In this document: piece after piece, positions 12,010 to 23,125 of the stretch | How the letters are laid out: every line of letters begins with the position of its first letter | How positions within the stretch are numbered: the stretch's first letter is position 1 | Source of the DNA: Avena insularis | Taxonomy: Eukaryota; Streptophyta; Magnoliopsida; Poales; Poaceae | NCBI GenBank assembly: GCA_023614405.1 | Contig: CM042694.1 | Span: forward strand, 353,170,010 to 353,234,009 | DNA length: 64,000 bases | Reading direction: 5' to 3' | Notes under the pieces: model-generated | What the model saw: only the letters and a program-made list of their open reading frames with translations | Databases searched by the model: none | Told to the model about the DNA's origin: nothing | Made by a program: the position numbers and the translations under genes

Positions 12010-13628
12010 CTACTCTGACTTGGTCAATGGTGGGCAGGCTAGACTCTTGTTACACTTGAATTGACAGGTCAAGGTTTCAGATATATGCTCTACTGTTACT
12101 CCAGAGCTACTGGTCATGGTGATGGCTTTCTTAGCACAGTCAATCAATCCTTTATGCTTTGACATCCAATCCATTCCTAGTACTACTTCCAAACCTTTGG
12201 TTCCAAGTACTATTAGGTTGGCATAAAAGTCTATCCCATGTATTCTGATAGGCATAGCTTTGCAAATTTTTCTAGCTTTTGTGGTTGAACCGGGGATTTG
12301 AACTATCATGACATGCTTCAAGTTGGTTGGGTGAATCTTACTAGTGCATGCAAATTCTTCGGTGACAAATGAGTGTGATGCTCCCGAATCAAATAATACT
12401 CTTGCTAAAACTGAGTTGACAGAAAACATACCCAACACTACATCTGGAGCTTCTTGGGCTTCTTCAGCGTTCATGTGGAAGAGACGGCCATTGCGGTTGT
12501 GAGGGTTCCCTGGGGAAAATCTTCTTCCTGGTTGAACACGACGCTGATGTTGAGCTAGGGCATTCACATTTGTAGTGGCGGCAATCTTCTTGGGACACTC
12601 ATTGGAATAGTGACCCTTCACTCCACACTCAAAACAAGTGATCTGAGACTTGTCTTTAGCTACGACTGGCACAACATTGCTTCGAATTCTAGGTGTAGTG
12701 TTGTTGTTGTTGCTCTTGGGAGGGGCACGGTTGAAATTGCTGGTGTTTCCAGAGTGATTGTTGTTGCCTCCAGACTTCACATTTCCTCCGCTACGGTTGG
12801 GGTAGCTTGGGCGAGACATTGGGGGTCGATTGTTTCTTGGTGCATACCCTACTGTGGGGTTGGGACGGTACTTCTGGTGACTGTTGGATCCAGCTTGGTG
12901 CATCATACGACGTTTGCGGTTATCGTTTGCCTGGTTGAGCTTCCCTTCCATCTGGATGGCAGAGTCGACTAGTTCTTCGAGATCCTCGAAACGGATGTTG
13001 ACGAGGACAGCTGCATCTCATCATGCAGTCCGTTCAAGAATCTCTCCTTCTTCTTGGCCTCTGGGTTGATCTCATCCGGTGCATACCTTGCAAGGGACAG
13101 GAATCTGTCACGATACTCCACTACAGTCATTCTGCCTTGCTTCAACTCTCAGAAATCATCCCTCATTTGGGTTACTAGACCCTGCGGCACGTGGGTGCGG
13201 CTGAACTTGATGTTGAAGGCTTCCCATGTCATAACTTGACCATGGTTCATTGTGCAGACGCTGTTCCACCATGCTCTTGCATCTCCTGCCAGATAGTGGG
13301 TGGAAAAAAGGACCTTCTCATTGGCATCCACTCCAGCTACTTATAAGTTGTTCTCCATTGTCTATAACCAGTCATCAGCATCCAGTGCATTCTCTAAAGT
13401 ACTAAAGATTGGGGGATTTGTATTCTGGAAGTTTTTGAGTTTGGATCCATGATGATCCTGATTTCCATGGTTCTGGTTGTTGAGAGCCATCTGGGTGATT
13501 TGTTGCAGTGTTGCTAGATTAGCTTGGCGCTCTGCCCTGCTTGCTTCCCGGTCTGCAATGAGATTCTCCAGGATCTGCAACATTGGGTCTTGCGATGAGC
13601 TGCTCCCTCCTTGGTTTCCACGAGTCAT
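12010..13628 (-). pseudogene. Element B gag and protease (broken)
   Basis: Starts at an ATG (13628) with an S/Q-rich N terminus, then the gag core (YLAGDARAWWNSVC near 13290), a CCHC zinc knuckle (CFECGVKGHYSNECP near 12640-12590) and a retropepsin motif (LFDSGASHSFV near 12400-12360). Stops occur at 13362-13364, shortly after near 13342, and at 13149-13151; a frame change near 13010 separates the core from the knuckle. The protease Asp-Ser-Gly triad is intact in the readable frame. Confidence 0.88.
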
Positions 13629-13878
13629 CTGAAGATTCAGGTAGATAAAGGGGTAAGATGGAAAGTTCTAAGGTTCATGGTTTTGATTTCAAAGCTAAAA
13701 CTTTGAGTTTGACTCAGGTTTTTGCACCTAACTTCTTTTCATTCCTTAAAACAAAGCACACGATACAAACACACACACACCACAACATCAAGGGAAAATA
13801 GATGGTTTTAAGAACCATTCTGTAGCTACGATACAATGGGACCGATACTCCTCATGCTACGACAGTGCTCTAGTGCAT

Positions 13879-14652
13879 CTACTCATCGTTGATGAAGTCG
13901 GAGTCATCATCGTCGGTGTAGAAATCCGCGGCATCTTCCTCCAGAAAGTCATCATCATTGCTGAGGTAGGAGTCAATATCTCCTTGGATATCTTCACCTT
14001 CCTCTTTTTCTTCCTTTACGGCAAGCTGAGCTTCTTGCTCCTTGATGGTCTTCTCGAGGTCGGCCACCTTCTTGCAAAGACGGTCGATGGTGCGATCCTT
14101 CTTGGCATGTTAACGGCACAGAGACTGACGATCCTGGACTAGTAGTGAGAAATTCTGGGCCTTCAGGGCCGCAATGGCGAGGTTGTGGTTGGCTAGCTCC
14201 CTTGCATTGTCCAACTCCTTCTGTCTATCATACAGTAGGAAGTCGAGGTTCTCCACTTGACGCTTCAGAATTGGGTGACTTGGCATCTCAAGCGGCATTC
14301 CCATGGAATCACGCCTTGCATAGTGAACAAAGCGGGTTCCTTGGATTAGGTTGACACTGAGGGCACATAGACGTGCAAGAGCTTCATGCATTGCCCTGAC
14401 TAATCCATCTAGCCAGTTGTTATCCCTCACCGAGAACTGAATCCTCCCAGATACTGGTGCTTCTATCTTGCCTCGAAGATCAGCAATCACTAGCCATTGC
14501 AAATCTCCTCCTGGTGGACCTGGGAGTTGAGCTCCAAGGAATTCCAGATGAGGACGCTCCATGAACTCAGATAGTGCATCCAAATCCCTCTCGAAGATCA
14601 GTTGGCCTCCGTTGCCCAACTGGTAGAACTTGTTGTATTGGGCTTCCATCAA
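13879..14652 (-). pseudogene. Element B extra ORF between primer site and gag
   Basis: Minus-strand frame of 258 codons with one in-frame TAA at 14110-14112 (residue 181); the 13879-14067 part is in the same frame, so only one substitution breaks it. The N-terminal half looks globular (YNKFYQLGNGGQLIFERDLD, FMERPHLEFLGAQLPGPPGG), the middle has a helical stretch (DRQKELDNARELANHN), and the C terminus is coiled-coil-like then very acidic (DDDFLEEDAADFYTDDDD). It is not gag, protease or pol. I think similar ORFs occur in other grass gypsy elements but cannot name a family. Function unknown. Confidence 0.8.
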
Positions 14653-14862
14653 TAAGAATTTAGGATGAGAAAGTTAGTGAAGTGATCAAGTGTGTCAATT
14701 TTTTATGTAGTAATGTAAGAATTTGGAGGAACATGAATTTTTTTGAAAGAAAGAATTCCCAACGGTAAGAGAGGAAATAGTTTTCAGAAATACTCACTTT
14801 GGTTTTTGAAACTAAGTTTTTTTCGGACGTCCATTCTAACTAGGGTCTCCTATGGTCAGGAT

Positions 14863-14876
14863 GGCTCTGATACCAA
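14863..14876 (-). other. Element B primer binding site (tRNA-iMet)
   Basis: On the minus strand TTGGTATCAGAGCC lies two bases inside the 5' LTR end. It matches the complement of the 3' end of initiator tRNA-Met, the usual primer of plant chromoviruses and copia elements. It fixes the transcription direction of B as minus. Confidence 0.92.
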
Positions 14877-14878
14877 CT

Positions 14879-17800
14879 TGTCAACACCCGAATTTTTAAT
14901 CCCAGATGCCTGTTATGCCATACCTCGCAATCCCAGGATTACCATTTTTGCGAGACATAACAGATTGGATGTCATAGTACATCATCCATTACTAACCATA
15001 AATAAAGTCTTACACAAATAAGGATCTCATGATCTAGTCTTAGTCCAATCAAACAGCAGAACAAATAGCGTAGCGATGGGGTCCATCTTTAGAGTCACAG
15101 GCAATGCTGACGATGGGAGATAGTCCTAGTTATCGTAGCTGTCCTGCTGTCCTTCATCTTGGTAATCTCCTTCATAGCCTGGCGATAGGAATAGCCAGGG
15201 ACAAAAGCCATGAGTACTCTTTAAGTACTCACAAACTACCACTAATAAGTAGTATAGTTCTAGGGTAAATGCTCACTCTAAGTTTATTTGTAAAGCTAAG
15301 TTTGAAACCTAAGCTGAGTTCAGAAACAAAGAAAGATAAAAGAAGTTTGAAAAAGTACTTAAGTGGGAACTTAATTGTCATAGTCACAACTCTGTTGTGG
15401 TCAAGTCATGTCACAATTCATTTCATAAGTTGTTTTGAAAACATCTGACAAACCCTGAATCATCATACTTAGTATGCAGATAATCAAACATAACCTTTCC
15501 TTTACACACCCTAGTATAAGCACCTCTCCTATGAGCATGGCCTCCCAACCATGACCATCTGTCATCTTGGGCACTACATAGGTGGACAACATTGAGAGGT
15601 AGCCTCAGCTCAAACCTCTCCCGCGAGGGAACTAATACTAATGCATATAAACTTCTGGCTAAGCCTTACCCAATTCAGGTATTGTGGTTGTACGGTAAAC
15701 TTTGAATGGTATCGCATCCGAACCCAACCATCAGTTTTGTAAAAGGGCTAAGGCTCATGCCTTAACATTTTCATCATCATAAACCCTTTGTGTTTCTCAA
15801 CACATGTCAAAACATCTCAATAGAATGACTCATCATTCCATGGTTTTCACAAGTCATTTTCACCAAATATTCCCGTCTAAAGTAAATCAAGTTTTGAGTT
15901 TGGTTCCAACTACTAAGTTAAGAGTATTCACTAAGGTGGGATACTAATCTCAATCTCATGACATAGAATGACATTTAAGTCTAACTAGATAAGTCAAGCT
16001 TTATACTCTTTATGCAACCTTCAAACAAGTAAAGGACTTTGGTAAAGTAAAGGAAGTAAAGCTTGTAAATAAAACTGGGAGTAGGTATACGTCAACATGG
16101 TATAACCAAAGCATGTCTAATGCATCTTGCTTAGGTTATCTTGTTTAATCCTATCTTGCTAAGAATAGCTTGCCAGTAATAGCTTGCCTTGGTTGGTGTA
16201 GTGGTTGAAGTTTTCTTCCTCCTCCTCTTGGTAAAACTCCTCCTCCTCGTAAGCTTGGTCGGTATTATCGTCTATAAATACATACGGGATACACAATCAC
16301 CAAACAATACTTAACTAGTCTACTTAGCACACTAAGGCACACATTTGAGGATCTATGATCATCCCAAGCATCACAAGGTTGAATTAACTAGCTTCATTCT
16401 TTTTATTTGAGAAAAGTAATTTCTACTCATTGAAATTAACTAAGATTTAATATTCTCCAATTAAAATATGGGATCACGTGGACACATGTCATCACCACAT
16501 ATTCTAACATATGGGAATGTGATTTATGGGTTGGATCACATTTTAATAAGTTTAAGTTTAATAATTAATGATTTAAAGTGACTAGAAATGCCTATATAGC
16601 ATTATTTTGGTACTAGTCCAAAGTCACTGCATGTAAACCTTAGTATTATTACATATTTAGATAGGTAGGGTTAAATGTGATTTTTGAGAGTTGGAATCAA
16701 CTCAAAAGCTATTATGGTTGATTTTAAAAAAATGTTTGAATGTGCAAAAGCTCCTGTCTTGTTATTTTCACTAGGAGAGATCTCTATCTCTAAATGAATT
16801 AAATCCAAAAAGCTTGGATAGATCTTTTCAGAAGCTTTCCAACAAAATTGGAATTACTTAGTTTGGTTTAGTAAATCTTCCTGAATTGATTTTTAAACTA
16901 AGGGACATAACTGATTCTAAGTCTAAATAGAAAAACACTTATTTGAATTTGTGGGCGAGCGCGGGAAAACTAACGGGCCGGTCCAGTGACGCTCAGCAAC
17001 GCAGAGGGCGACTGACAAGGGGGGTCCGCCTGTCAGCGACACTTAAAACCCGAAACGATATCTAGCGATCTCGGCCACACGATTATAACGCGGATCAATA
17101 GCTCACGGTCGTCGTCGACGACGGACTCGTCGCCGGCGAGACCGAACCCTAAACGACCAGTGGGGGTCTACTGGGGACGTACCAGGGCTCCAGCTAGTGC
17201 GGCGAGGCGGGCAAACAAACTGGTGGACAACGGCGAGCTCATGCGAGGTCGTGGCAGGGGCTGCGGTGGACGGAATCGATGACAACTTGTCCTCTTCTGC
17301 AACGGCCTCCTCCAGTGGAATTCCGATGAACGGCGGCTCGAGCGGCTCCGGCGAGAGAGGCAAAATGTTCGGTGGAGAGAGGGGAGTGGAATGGTGTGAA
17401 GAGATGGTGCGGGGGAGGGCTCCTTATATAGGCTCGATGGTGAGACTGAAAGGCATGGGCACGGCTCGTCGGTGACGGTGAAACAGGGGGCTACCGACGT
17501 GGGCAAGGTAGGCGGACGGTGTGCGGTCCGCTGGCGGTCCTCTACGGTGCAATGGCGTGGCTAGGGGTGGTGGCATATGGTCGGGAGCTTCACGCGCTCT
17601 GGGGGACAGAGGCGGTGCTTGACGCGGCTCCCAGCGACTGTGGGTCACACGGCGGTGCACGGCCATGTGTGGCGGGGTGTGGGGGTTGAGGCGGAGAAGC
17701 GTCTGCGATATGGTGTCAAGGCATGGTCTGCTGCGTGCTGGCGGCGATCGTGCTCTGGCGCGCTCTGGCTGCATGTAGAGAGAAAGGGCGGCGAGGCTGG

Positions 17801-18687
17801 GGAGTGGTCTAGGGGCTGGGGTTAATCGAGGGGTGGATTGTGGGCGGCGGTAGGGTTGGGCGGAGCTAGTGGACACGCTGGAATGGCGCGGCTGGGTCTC
17901 TGGCGTGCTGCCCGCGTTTGGTCAGCGGTGACCTCATTTGGGCGGCGCTACACTAGTGTTGCGGGGAAGGGGAGGCTGGTTGATGGTTTGGTTGGACTCA
18001 GGGGGGACAGGGGAGAGTAGAGAGGGTCCAATGGGGGACAAGGGCTTAGCTAGCAACACTATTAGTTAGGCTATTTGATCTCTGCCTGCCACCTGTTCGA
18101 CACAATGGCCGCATGAGAGAAAATTTAAAATTTTGAGCTGATTTTTGGTGGATTCTTTGATCTGATACTTGGTAGACTGTAGTTGCTAGGATTTGTTAAA
18201 TGGAATTCATTTGAGTGGTTTTTGAATAAGTGTGATCTATACATATGAACTACATTAAATTTTCAAATGTCATTTAAATTTAGTGTTGGAAAGTTTTTGG
18301 GCTGAAACAAAGTGGGCCTTGGCACATCACTACTTGTACTAGCAAGGGGTGCAAATAACCACAATTGTTTCTGTTAAGATTTGAGTTCTAGGAATAGCCA
18401 AAGTAGGCTAGTTAGTTAAAATGGCACAAATGAGCATTTCCTTATTTTATTCTCTTTGATTTCTTTTTCTTTGGGAATTGCTTGGGAATGATCTACATGA
18501 TGTTTAATTCACCTTAGAATCATTTTACAATCAATAGATCACTCAAACATGGCAATTCAAAACAACTCCTATTTAAATGCACACACATATGAATGCTTAA
18601 GGATTTTAAATAGAAAAAGTTTTTGTTAACCCTAAATTGGGTAGGTTTGATCTTGATTAACCTTGGATTAAGTTTTGGGATATTACA
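14879..18687 (-). repeat. Element B 5' LTR (3809 bp)
   Basis: Upstream LTR in element orientation. The first 170 bases differ from the 3' LTR at about 9 sites; the last 127 bases differ at one. It lacks about 110 bases present near 5915-6050 of the other LTR. It carries the likely promoter (TATA at 17421-17432). Confidence 0.92.
17421..17432 (-). promoter_or_regulatory. Probable TATA box of element B
   Basis: CCTATATAAGGA on the minus strand, followed downstream by a GC-rich leader (17400 downwards). Its position, well inside the LTR before a GC-rich transcribed part, fits a pol II LTR promoter. The start site is inferred, about 30 bases further down the minus strand. Confidence 0.55.
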
Positions 18688-18692
18688 CATAT

Positions 18693-18859
18693 TTTCCAGG
18701 ATTTTTCCTGATAGTTGATTTTCTACACAAAAACTAGACACCAAGGTAATTCTGGTGAAAACAGCGTCAGTCCGTGTTAGTTGTATCCAAATCACACAAG
18801 TTTAGAGGAAAAACAATAGCAAAACTGTTCGGGAAAGTAGATACGTTTTGGACGTATCA
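18693..18859 (-). repeat. Element A 3' LTR, proximal part
   Basis: Resumes after the second CATAT copy (18688-18692) and matches 35953-36119. Ends at gacgtatca, the LTR boundary, directly next to the polypurine tract. Confidence 0.9.
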
Positions 18860-18873
18860 ACTCCCCCAAGCTT
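18860..18873 (-). other. Element A polypurine tract
   Basis: Minus strand reads AGCTTGGGGGAGT immediately before the LTR start TGATACGTCC. It is placed as expected for 3' LTR priming and confirms that A is transcribed on the minus strand. Confidence 0.85.
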
Positions 18874-21157
18874 AGCTTATTGCTTGTCCTCAAGCAATTC
18901 AGTTGAAAACTGAGTGCGATAAAAGAAACTTTCATGAACACATTTGCTTCATATGATGTATATATTCTCATCATATGATCAACTACTCAGGCAATTCATA
19001 ATAAAGACTATGCAACTAAGTTTACTTAATAGGCATTGCAAGCTATGAGGACATTCCAACTCAAAAATAATAAGTAGCATGAAACATAAACATAAGCAAC
19101 ATTACAATGCTCATAACAAGGTATTATAGAGTGGTATCTCGCTTGCCTTTGATTGTGAATGCCAAGGCACCTCTGAAGTTTAGGTGAAGACTAGAAGTAA
19201 AGATATCAAAGATACAAGCATCAAAGTCATAACACAATTAATCCAGTATTGAGACAAGCACATTATACTAAGAATGACAACTATGCTCTCAAGAAAGTGC
19301 TCATAGAATAGGTGGATACTCAACACGGAAATGAAAAAGGTTTTGAAAAGTTTGAAAGGTTTCCAAATGCTGAAAGTATGTTACTCATTAGCTTTGAGCT
19401 CTCATTGCCCCTATCATAAGCATCTTTAAATGGTTAAGGTGAAAGTGAGGTCCAATCTGAGTTATATGCTTGACAGACTATAAACTGGAAATCTCATGTC
19501 CCTTGAGTACGAGGGCCGCTCCTCATGCTACTCAACTTTAGTTACCAGTAAGTTCTTGTCATAGTACATACGTGCGTATCATAGAGAACCGCCAACGGGG
19601 TACCCCTTGCCCGATGATACGGAAGAATCCCCATATCAAAATGACAAGGCAAGCAGACAATGAGTATCTCAGCAATCTTCTTATTTACCATGGGAAAATG
19701 GTGCTTTTTTCTCTCTTTCCTCTTTTCTCATATCTCTTTTTTTCTTTTCTCAATAGCTATCTCTTTTTTATAAGAAGAATGCTTCATAGATACTCATTAT
19801 GGTTACGCTGCAGGTTTCCACCATGATTAGACATGGATTAGACCGGCGGCCTAGGCGTTTCTCTAACACAAATACATAACTCCATGGACTTATAGCCTCC
19901 CCTTTTATTTCACACCGAGACATCCGCAAACAAAAGAGCATGATATCAACTGGGTATATATTTACATGTGTTGAAAGCGTTCCCCGTGACAGCATGGTTC
20001 TGCTAATCCCAGCCTATAATTTGCAAGCATATAACTTTCATGGACAGTCACAATGGTTTAGGTTTATTAAGTGCAGGAAATAAAGTGTGCCATCAAGTTC
20101 ATTAGAGCTTTACTAACTAACTTTCTCATAACAAGCAAACATTTTATTCGGAAGAAAACAAGGCACATTGGATATGCACGGAATAGCAGATGACACTAAT
20201 AGGTAGGTATGGTGGACACTCTCGACAATATTGGTTTTTGAGGGATCGGAAACACGAGTAGAGCTCATACTCAGTGTAGGTGAAGGCTAGCAATAACAAG
20301 GGAGCGACAAACGAGAGAGCAATAACTGTCATAATCATGCTTGCAACAAAACAGGACTGATCATGGCATGAAAGTGATTCAAGACCCTCAAGGCAAAATA
20401 ATTCATCAAGTCTTAACTGATTATTTCATTCATATGCATGCGTGAGCATGTGCCAAGTTAATTCAAGTGAAACATTCAGAGGAGGATACCACAGTGTCAT
20501 ACCAAGTTATGAATAGAGTAATGCAAGCAAACATTCATATGACATGCTACAAACTTTTAGCAAGCTAGAACTAATCATATGAAAGCAAGAACTACTAAGC
20601 ATCCATAAATAACATACACCCTACATGAACAGACTAAGCATGCCCAAAATGATGAGTATATGTATAAAAATGAAAACAAATAGAGTTTGTTACCAGCCTC
20701 TTACCACACCTCAAGTTGTCATTAATCCTCATTATTGCCCTTCACTTGTGTGGCTTGAATAATAACATGAAACCAAATTCCACTAAGGACTGCTGAACCC
20801 TGCAACAAACTCACAAAACCAAAGAAGAACAACAAATGTTTTTGGTGTTTTCGATTTTTTAAACAAGAACCAAAAAGGAAGAACAAGCAAAGCAAAATCT
20901 TTTTGGGTTTTTCGAATAGTTCAAACAAAGAAAACAGGGAAAAGAAAACCAAGGCAAAAAGAAGAAGAAGCAAACAAAGAGAAACAACAGAAATATTTTT
21001 GGTCTTTTTGTGTTTTGGAAAGTGAAAACAAAGAAAGAGCGAAAACTAAAAAGAGAACGAAACATGAATATACAAAGTACCGACAAAAAATGATATGGAG
21101 ATGAGTGTGATGTCGGTGTACCTCCTCCCAAGCTTAGGCTTTTGGCCTAAGTGGGTG
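18874..21157 (-). other. Element A non-coding 3' region
   Basis: About 2.3 kb between the second ORF and the polypurine tract, AT-rich, with purine-rich runs at 20800-21060. No RT, RNase H or integrase motif was seen on the minus strand here. ORFs of 60-90 codons on either strand look like chance openings. Confidence 0.65.
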
Positions 21158-22270
21158 TCAATCCCAAGCTAGCCAAGATGGAATGCCTCCGTAGTACGGT
21201 GAGGAGGTACCCTCGTCCTGGTGCGAGCTCGAGGATGCCCCACCGTAGTGCGCAGAGTAATCGTAGGAGGGCACATCCTCCTGGTGCTGCCTGTAGAAAC
21301 CCAGCAAGCGGAGCTGCTCGTCCACCTCCTCCTTGGAGCGCGACCACGACCTCCTGTGAACACTAAACAAAGTAGATTGCAGCAAAGGAATCTCCCTTTT
21401 ATCCCCATCAGTAAACAACATCCTGTATACTAAACTGTCCATATCAGAGTTAGCAGTGACGAAGTGATGTGTTTTCATAGCAGCAAGGTCAAGCCTTTGT
21501 GGTGCCAATATAGTATCATTGGGATCCACCGAAAGCTCTAATGCACTGACCATACGTGAAGCGATGATGCCCTCATAAATAGGTCCCCTAGCAGCTAGGC
21601 AGCGAGCAATAAGAGAGCCAAGATTGTACCGAGTATCATTGTTAAGCGCAGCAGCGAGGAAGGCTAAATGATAATTGGAGATATTACTCGTATTCTCCCT
21701 ACCAAGAATGCTAGTAGCAAGATAATAGGCAAAGTATCTAAGAGCAGGGAGTTGGATGTTTCTTATCTTCCCGCGCTGAGCTACGCGGTCATCGTCATTG
21801 GTCACAGCTCGATAGAGCTCCAGCAAATCAGCGGGTCACCCTTGAATCTTCTTCACGGTCCCTGTCATGCCTACACCTATAATACTGCAAAATCTTTCCA
21901 ATGGCATGGTAAAGGGCAGATTATAAATTCTGAAAGAAACAGTTGACTGATAGGGGGTGTTAGTGAAAACGAAACTCTCAACAAAAGTTTTGGTGAGCAT
22001 AGCATATTGCTCACTCTCATCTTGCATGTATGAGGTCAAACCAACCCTCTGAATCAGTAGCAAGAAATCATCAAGAATCCCTGCAGCTTGCAACAAGGTA
22101 TAACAAGGAAAAGTAGATGGGTGAGCATCCCCATCATCTCCTTCATTACCAAAGTGAGGTGCAATGATATCTTTGTTGTATGAAGGCCTAAACCGATAGG
22201 ATGATCTTGAGGGCCTTGATCTCCTAGGTGCATCCCCCTAAAAAATTTCTCCAAAGGTTTGGTTGTTCAT
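21158..22270 (-). pseudogene. Element A second ORF (unknown protein of Athila-like elements)
   Basis: Minus-strand frame of 371 codons from the ATG at 22270 to the stop at 21158, interrupted in frame by TAG at 22238-22240 and TGA at 21836-21838. It contains GILDDFLLLIQRVGL, YNLPFTMPLERFCSIIGVGM, LRYFAYYLATSILGRENTSN and a C-terminal KEEVDEQLRLLGFYRQHQED with a Ser/His-rich tail. It resembles the plant-specific 'putative plant transposon protein' ORFs I associate with grass Athila-type elements; name and domain are from memory. No RT, integrase or zinc-finger signature. Its role in the element is unknown. Confidence 0.75.
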
Positions 22271-23125
22271 CTTTGATATTCTAAAATTTAAACATCTATT
22301 ACACAAGTGATTGCAAAGTGAATATATAATGGAGGGCACTACTCATAGTGACTTGTAGGGGCCTAAACATGCATCAAAACTATAACTCTAAGCATTGAAC
22401 AAGCTTACAAGCTCTCATAACCTGTCACCTACAACAGCAAAATACTCAAGATATAAACCACTAAACACAAATCTACTTGGATAAGCGGAGGAGTCACATA
22501 CCGGAGAACAAATGCTCCAAAATTCAGCAGCAAAGATGGGCTGAGCAAGGAGATTGAAAAATCGAGGGCAAGAACAACAAGAATGCGATTTCGAGCAATG
22601 AACTGGTATTTTCTCGGGAGAGAGAAGAAAGTGGGAAGTGAGAGAGTGAGTGGAGGGCCAGGGGTGGCCCACACCATGGCCAGGAGCGCCCCTAGGCTGG
22701 CCGTGCCACCAGGTGGTGTGCCTGCCTGGTGGGCCCCCCTGGTACCTCCTAGGCACTCCTCTGCCCCTTTTTTCACCTAAAAATTTAATATGAATTTTTT
22801 GGAATTTTTTGAGACACTTTATTTTTGAGCAATTTTCAGGTATAGATGAATGAGTTTCTGACAGAAAAAGGTTTTTGGAATGATGCAATGACAAAACAAG
22901 GCTAAAACTTCAGAAGTTCTAAGACACTCTAACATGCAAGCAACTAACAACAGAAAAGAAAACTAAAAGAAAGCAAAAACTAAAATGGATACTCATAGAA
23001 GTAAGCAGAGATAATCATGGTGAAAACATTGTTTTGTTCAATGAAATCCTTTTGTTAACAAGGTTGATCAGGTCTTGTTACCAAAACAATTTTATATGAA
23101 AAAAAACTTTGTATTTCACTAATGA
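22271..23125 (-). other. Element A spacer between gag-protease and second ORF
   Basis: About 850 bases where an autonomous gypsy element would carry RT, RNase H and integrase. Includes a GC-rich part (22640-22760) with an open 159-codon frame of no recognisable motif, and AT-rich flanks. I see no polymerase remnant. Confidence 0.65.

Larger units (their letters stand above)
5353..18687 (-). mobile_element. Retroelement B: gypsy chromovirus with 3.8-kb LTRs
   Basis: Complete element of 13,335 bp inserted in the 3' LTR of element A; CATAT is duplicated at 5348-5352 and 18688-18692. Read on the minus strand: 5' LTR (18687-14879), tRNA-iMet primer site, extra ORF (14652-13879), gag and protease (13628-12010), RT, RNase H, integrase and chromodomain (11977-9216), polypurine tract, 3' LTR (9122-5353). 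A C-terminal chromodomain and long LTRs suggest a Tekay-like chromovirus; clade is inference. All coding parts carry stops or frameshifts, so this copy is dead. LTR divergence counted by eye in three samples ranges from about 1 to 5 percent. Confidence 0.92.

Noticed and set aside
17424..17876. 150-codon minus-strand frame
   Set aside because: GC-rich 5' LTR sequence; the paired region in the other LTR is not open in the same way.
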